Assembly: GCA_904502135.1 (NCBI GenBank)
Contig: CAJGDE010000005.1
Span: 1 to 39,502, forward strand
Length of the DNA stretch: 39,502 nucleotides
Source: Kiritimatiellia bacterium
GTDB taxonomy: Bacteria; Verrucomicrobiota; Kiritimatiellia; RFP12; UBA1067
Reading direction: 5' to 3'
The notes under the pieces: model-generated
Database searches by the model: none
The model's input: only the letters and a program-made list of their open reading frames with translations
What the model was told of the DNA's origin: nothing
Program-made: the position numbers and the translations under genes
In this document: positions 38,295 through 39,502 of the stretch, one piece after another
How the letters are laid out: each line of letters opens with the position of its first letter
How positions within the stretch are numbered: the first letter of the stretch is position 1

Positions 38295-38771
38295 ATGAGT
38301 AACGTATTGAGGGGTACGATCGTAAACCCCGATGTGATCCGCGGCAAGAGTGCCTATGAAATTGCCGTGCTGAACGGCTTTAGCGGAACGGAAGAGGAAT
38401 GGCTGGAATCGCTGAAAGTTGGTGGTATGCCTGCCGTGACGGCAGCAGATAACGGCAAGGTCATGATGGTCAAGGACGGCAAGTGGGTATTGGCATATGC
38501 TACTCCGGCGAGAATTGGCGAGGTTGTGCTGCGTGGTAGTGGTTGGGTAGGCGAAGAAAGCCCGTATTCGCAGGTTGTGACGCTTGCAGGCGTGACGGCA
38601 AATAGTCAGGTTGACTTGACACCCAGCGTTGAGCAGCTTGCGGTATTCCACGAAAAAGACCTTGCTTTCGTTGCTGAAAACGAGGACGGCGTGGTAACTG
38701 TATATGCGGTTGGTCAGAAGCCGCAAAACGACTACACAATTCAAGTAACGATTACGGAGGTGGACGCATGA
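38295..38771 (+). CDS. Short tail-fibre accessory protein
   Basis: A 158-residue protein. Residues 10-45 contain IVNPDVIRGKSAYEIAVLNG and FSGTEEEWLESL, a motif found in many phage fibre and collagen-like proteins of Gram-positive hosts. Then MPAVTAADNGKVMMVKDGKW, and a C-terminal beta-sandwich-like part. It lies between tailspike and fibre A in the cassette and overlaps the fibre start by four bases (ATGA). It is probably a linker or adaptor of the fibre complex. Confidence 0.7.
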   Translation: MSNVLRGTIVNPDVIRGKSAYEIAVLNGFSGTEEEWLESLKVGGMPAVTAADNGKVMMVKDGKWVLAYATPARIGEVVLRGSGWVGEESPYSQVVTLAGVTANSQVDLTPSVEQLAVFHEKDLAFVAENEDGVVTVYAVGQKPQNDYTIQVTITEVDA

Positions 38772-39502
38772 GTAAGATTATCGGAATTACGGCTGCTTCA
38801 AACTACGATGTAGAAAAAATCAAGAAGGGTGCTGATATCTATGAGGTATCCAGCCCCGAAGAAATCGCTGCTGACGCGCCCGATGGCTTGTACGCTGTGC
38901 CGAATGGCGGCGGTGGTACTACGGTTGGTGGAACCGGTGGCAGCACCGGTGGCACGGGTTGTTTCTGTGACACAACCGAATTGGAGCAGGACATTGCCGA
39001 ATTGGCGGGACGTCATCAAATCCTTGAAGATGACTTTATTGACGTTAGAAACAGAGTAATTGCGTTGGAAGTTGGCGGCGGTGGAACCGGTGGCGGTGGA
39101 ACCGGTGACGGTGACACAACCGGGTTGCAAAATGCTGTTACAAAAAACGCCATAGATATTGCAGAGCACGATAATTTAATTAGTAAAAATGCAGGCGATA
39201 TCACCAAACTTCAAACGACAGTTTCCGGGCAAGCCACGCAAATCAATAGCATTGGCACGTCTTTGGCACAAACCCAGCGCGAGCTTGATCAACTTGAGTC
39301 GAAGGTGGACACCTTTGATGGCGTTGGTGATGCTTTCTCAAATCTTCAAAACGATCTCGATGTAGTCGAGAGAAAGGTTACCTCTCTTGAAGGCTTCCGC
39401 GATAGCTATGAGGAAAACTTTGATGATCTTCAATCGCGAGTTTCCGATGCCGAGCAAAAGGTTACCTCTCTTGAAGGCTTCCGCGATAGCTATGAGGAAA
39501 AC
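38768..39502 (+). CDS. Tail fibre A, N-terminal part (continues at the left edge)
   Basis: The gene starts at ATG 38768 and remains open to the window's last base. Residues 1-45 form a small N-terminal domain (MSKIIGITAASNYDVEKIKK). Gly/Thr-rich hinges (GGTGGSTGGTG; GGGGTGGGGTGDGD) alternate with coiled-coil segments, including DTTELEQDIAEL, which resembles DTTELEQTVSQH in fibre B. From residue 200 onward the 28-residue repeats begin. In a circular genome it continues in frame at position 1 and ends at 526, about 402 residues in all. Confidence 0.85.
   Translation, partial: MSKIIGITAASNYDVEKIKKGADIYEVSSPEEIAADAPDGLYAVPNGGGGTTVGGTGGSTGGTGCFCDTTELEQDIAELAGRHQILEDDFIDVRNRVIALEVGGGGTGGGGTGDGDTTGLQNAVTKNAIDIAEHDNLISKNAGDITKLQTTVSGQATQINSIGTSLAQTQRELDQLESKVDTFDGVGDAFSNLQNDLDVVERKVTSLEGFRDSYEENFDDLQSRVSDAEQKVTSLEGFRDSYEEN
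39367..39502 (+). repeat. 84-bp tandem repeats, right part, including the 52-base end overlap
   Basis: One full unit is at 39367-39450, and 39451-39502 is the first 52 bases of the next unit. Those 52 bases are identical to 1-52. The overlap could be an assembly joint of a circular molecule. Because it lies in a tandem repeat, the true number of units in the fibre gene is uncertain. Confidence 0.9.

Noticed and set aside
39367..39502. CRISPR array at the ends because of repeated units
   Set aside because: The units are 84 bp, directly adjacent without spacers, and encode an in-frame coiled coil.

Overview
The window looks like the complete genome, about 39.45 kb, of a temperate podovirus-like phage of a low-to-mid GC Gram-positive host. 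A gut Clostridia/Bacillota host is my inference from strong AGGAGG-type ribosome sites, an r1t-type holin, a DUF1492/ArpU-like late regulator and an XkdX protein. The last 52 bases (39451-39502) repeat the first 52 exactly. A tail-fibre gene runs off the right edge and resumes in frame at the left edge, so the molecule closes as a circle.

Layout, starting at packaging. An activator-type late promoter and a structured leader (29741-30073) precede the small and large terminase, a membrane protein, portal, scaffold and coat genes (30074-35808). A host-recognition cassette follows, crossing the circle junction (36358-4081): beta-helix tailspike, two coiled-coil fibres, a DUF6273 protein and XkdX. 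Next come P22-like head-completion genes (gp4-like adaptor, gp10-like stabiliser, 4171-6401), a probable ejection protein, and a 3,207-residue polyvalent protein carrying a zinc metalloprotease motif and an ADP-ribosyltransferase-like domain. A fibre-like protein, a coiled-coil membrane protein, holin and M15 endolysin end this arm (17188-18840).

The lysogeny region (18809-22661) reads mostly leftward: XRE repressor, two-helix membrane protein, large serine integrase and a SHOCT-like protein. Two related micro-proteins of 42 and 38 residues lie beside the regulators. One regulator is controlled by a pair of face-to-face promoters. The rightward early operon (22664-29735) is tightly packed: Cro-like protein, HNH nuclease, SSB, dUTPase, Lar-like protein, many small Cys-rich or unknown proteins, replisome organiser, a NUMOD1-like protein and the late regulator.

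The most unusual features are: (1) the giant protein, divided by four (K/R)(F/Y)SLS motifs that coincide with domain borders; (2) the late-control region, with four TTACCC repeats at exact 10-bp spacing, a promoter without a -35, an immediate hairpin-plus-U-tract, and a 90-nt three-way-junction RNA before the terminase; (3) a second branched RNA element between coat and tailspike; (4) the face-to-face promoters and paired micro-proteins. No tRNA, rRNA, CRISPR array or insertion sequence was seen.
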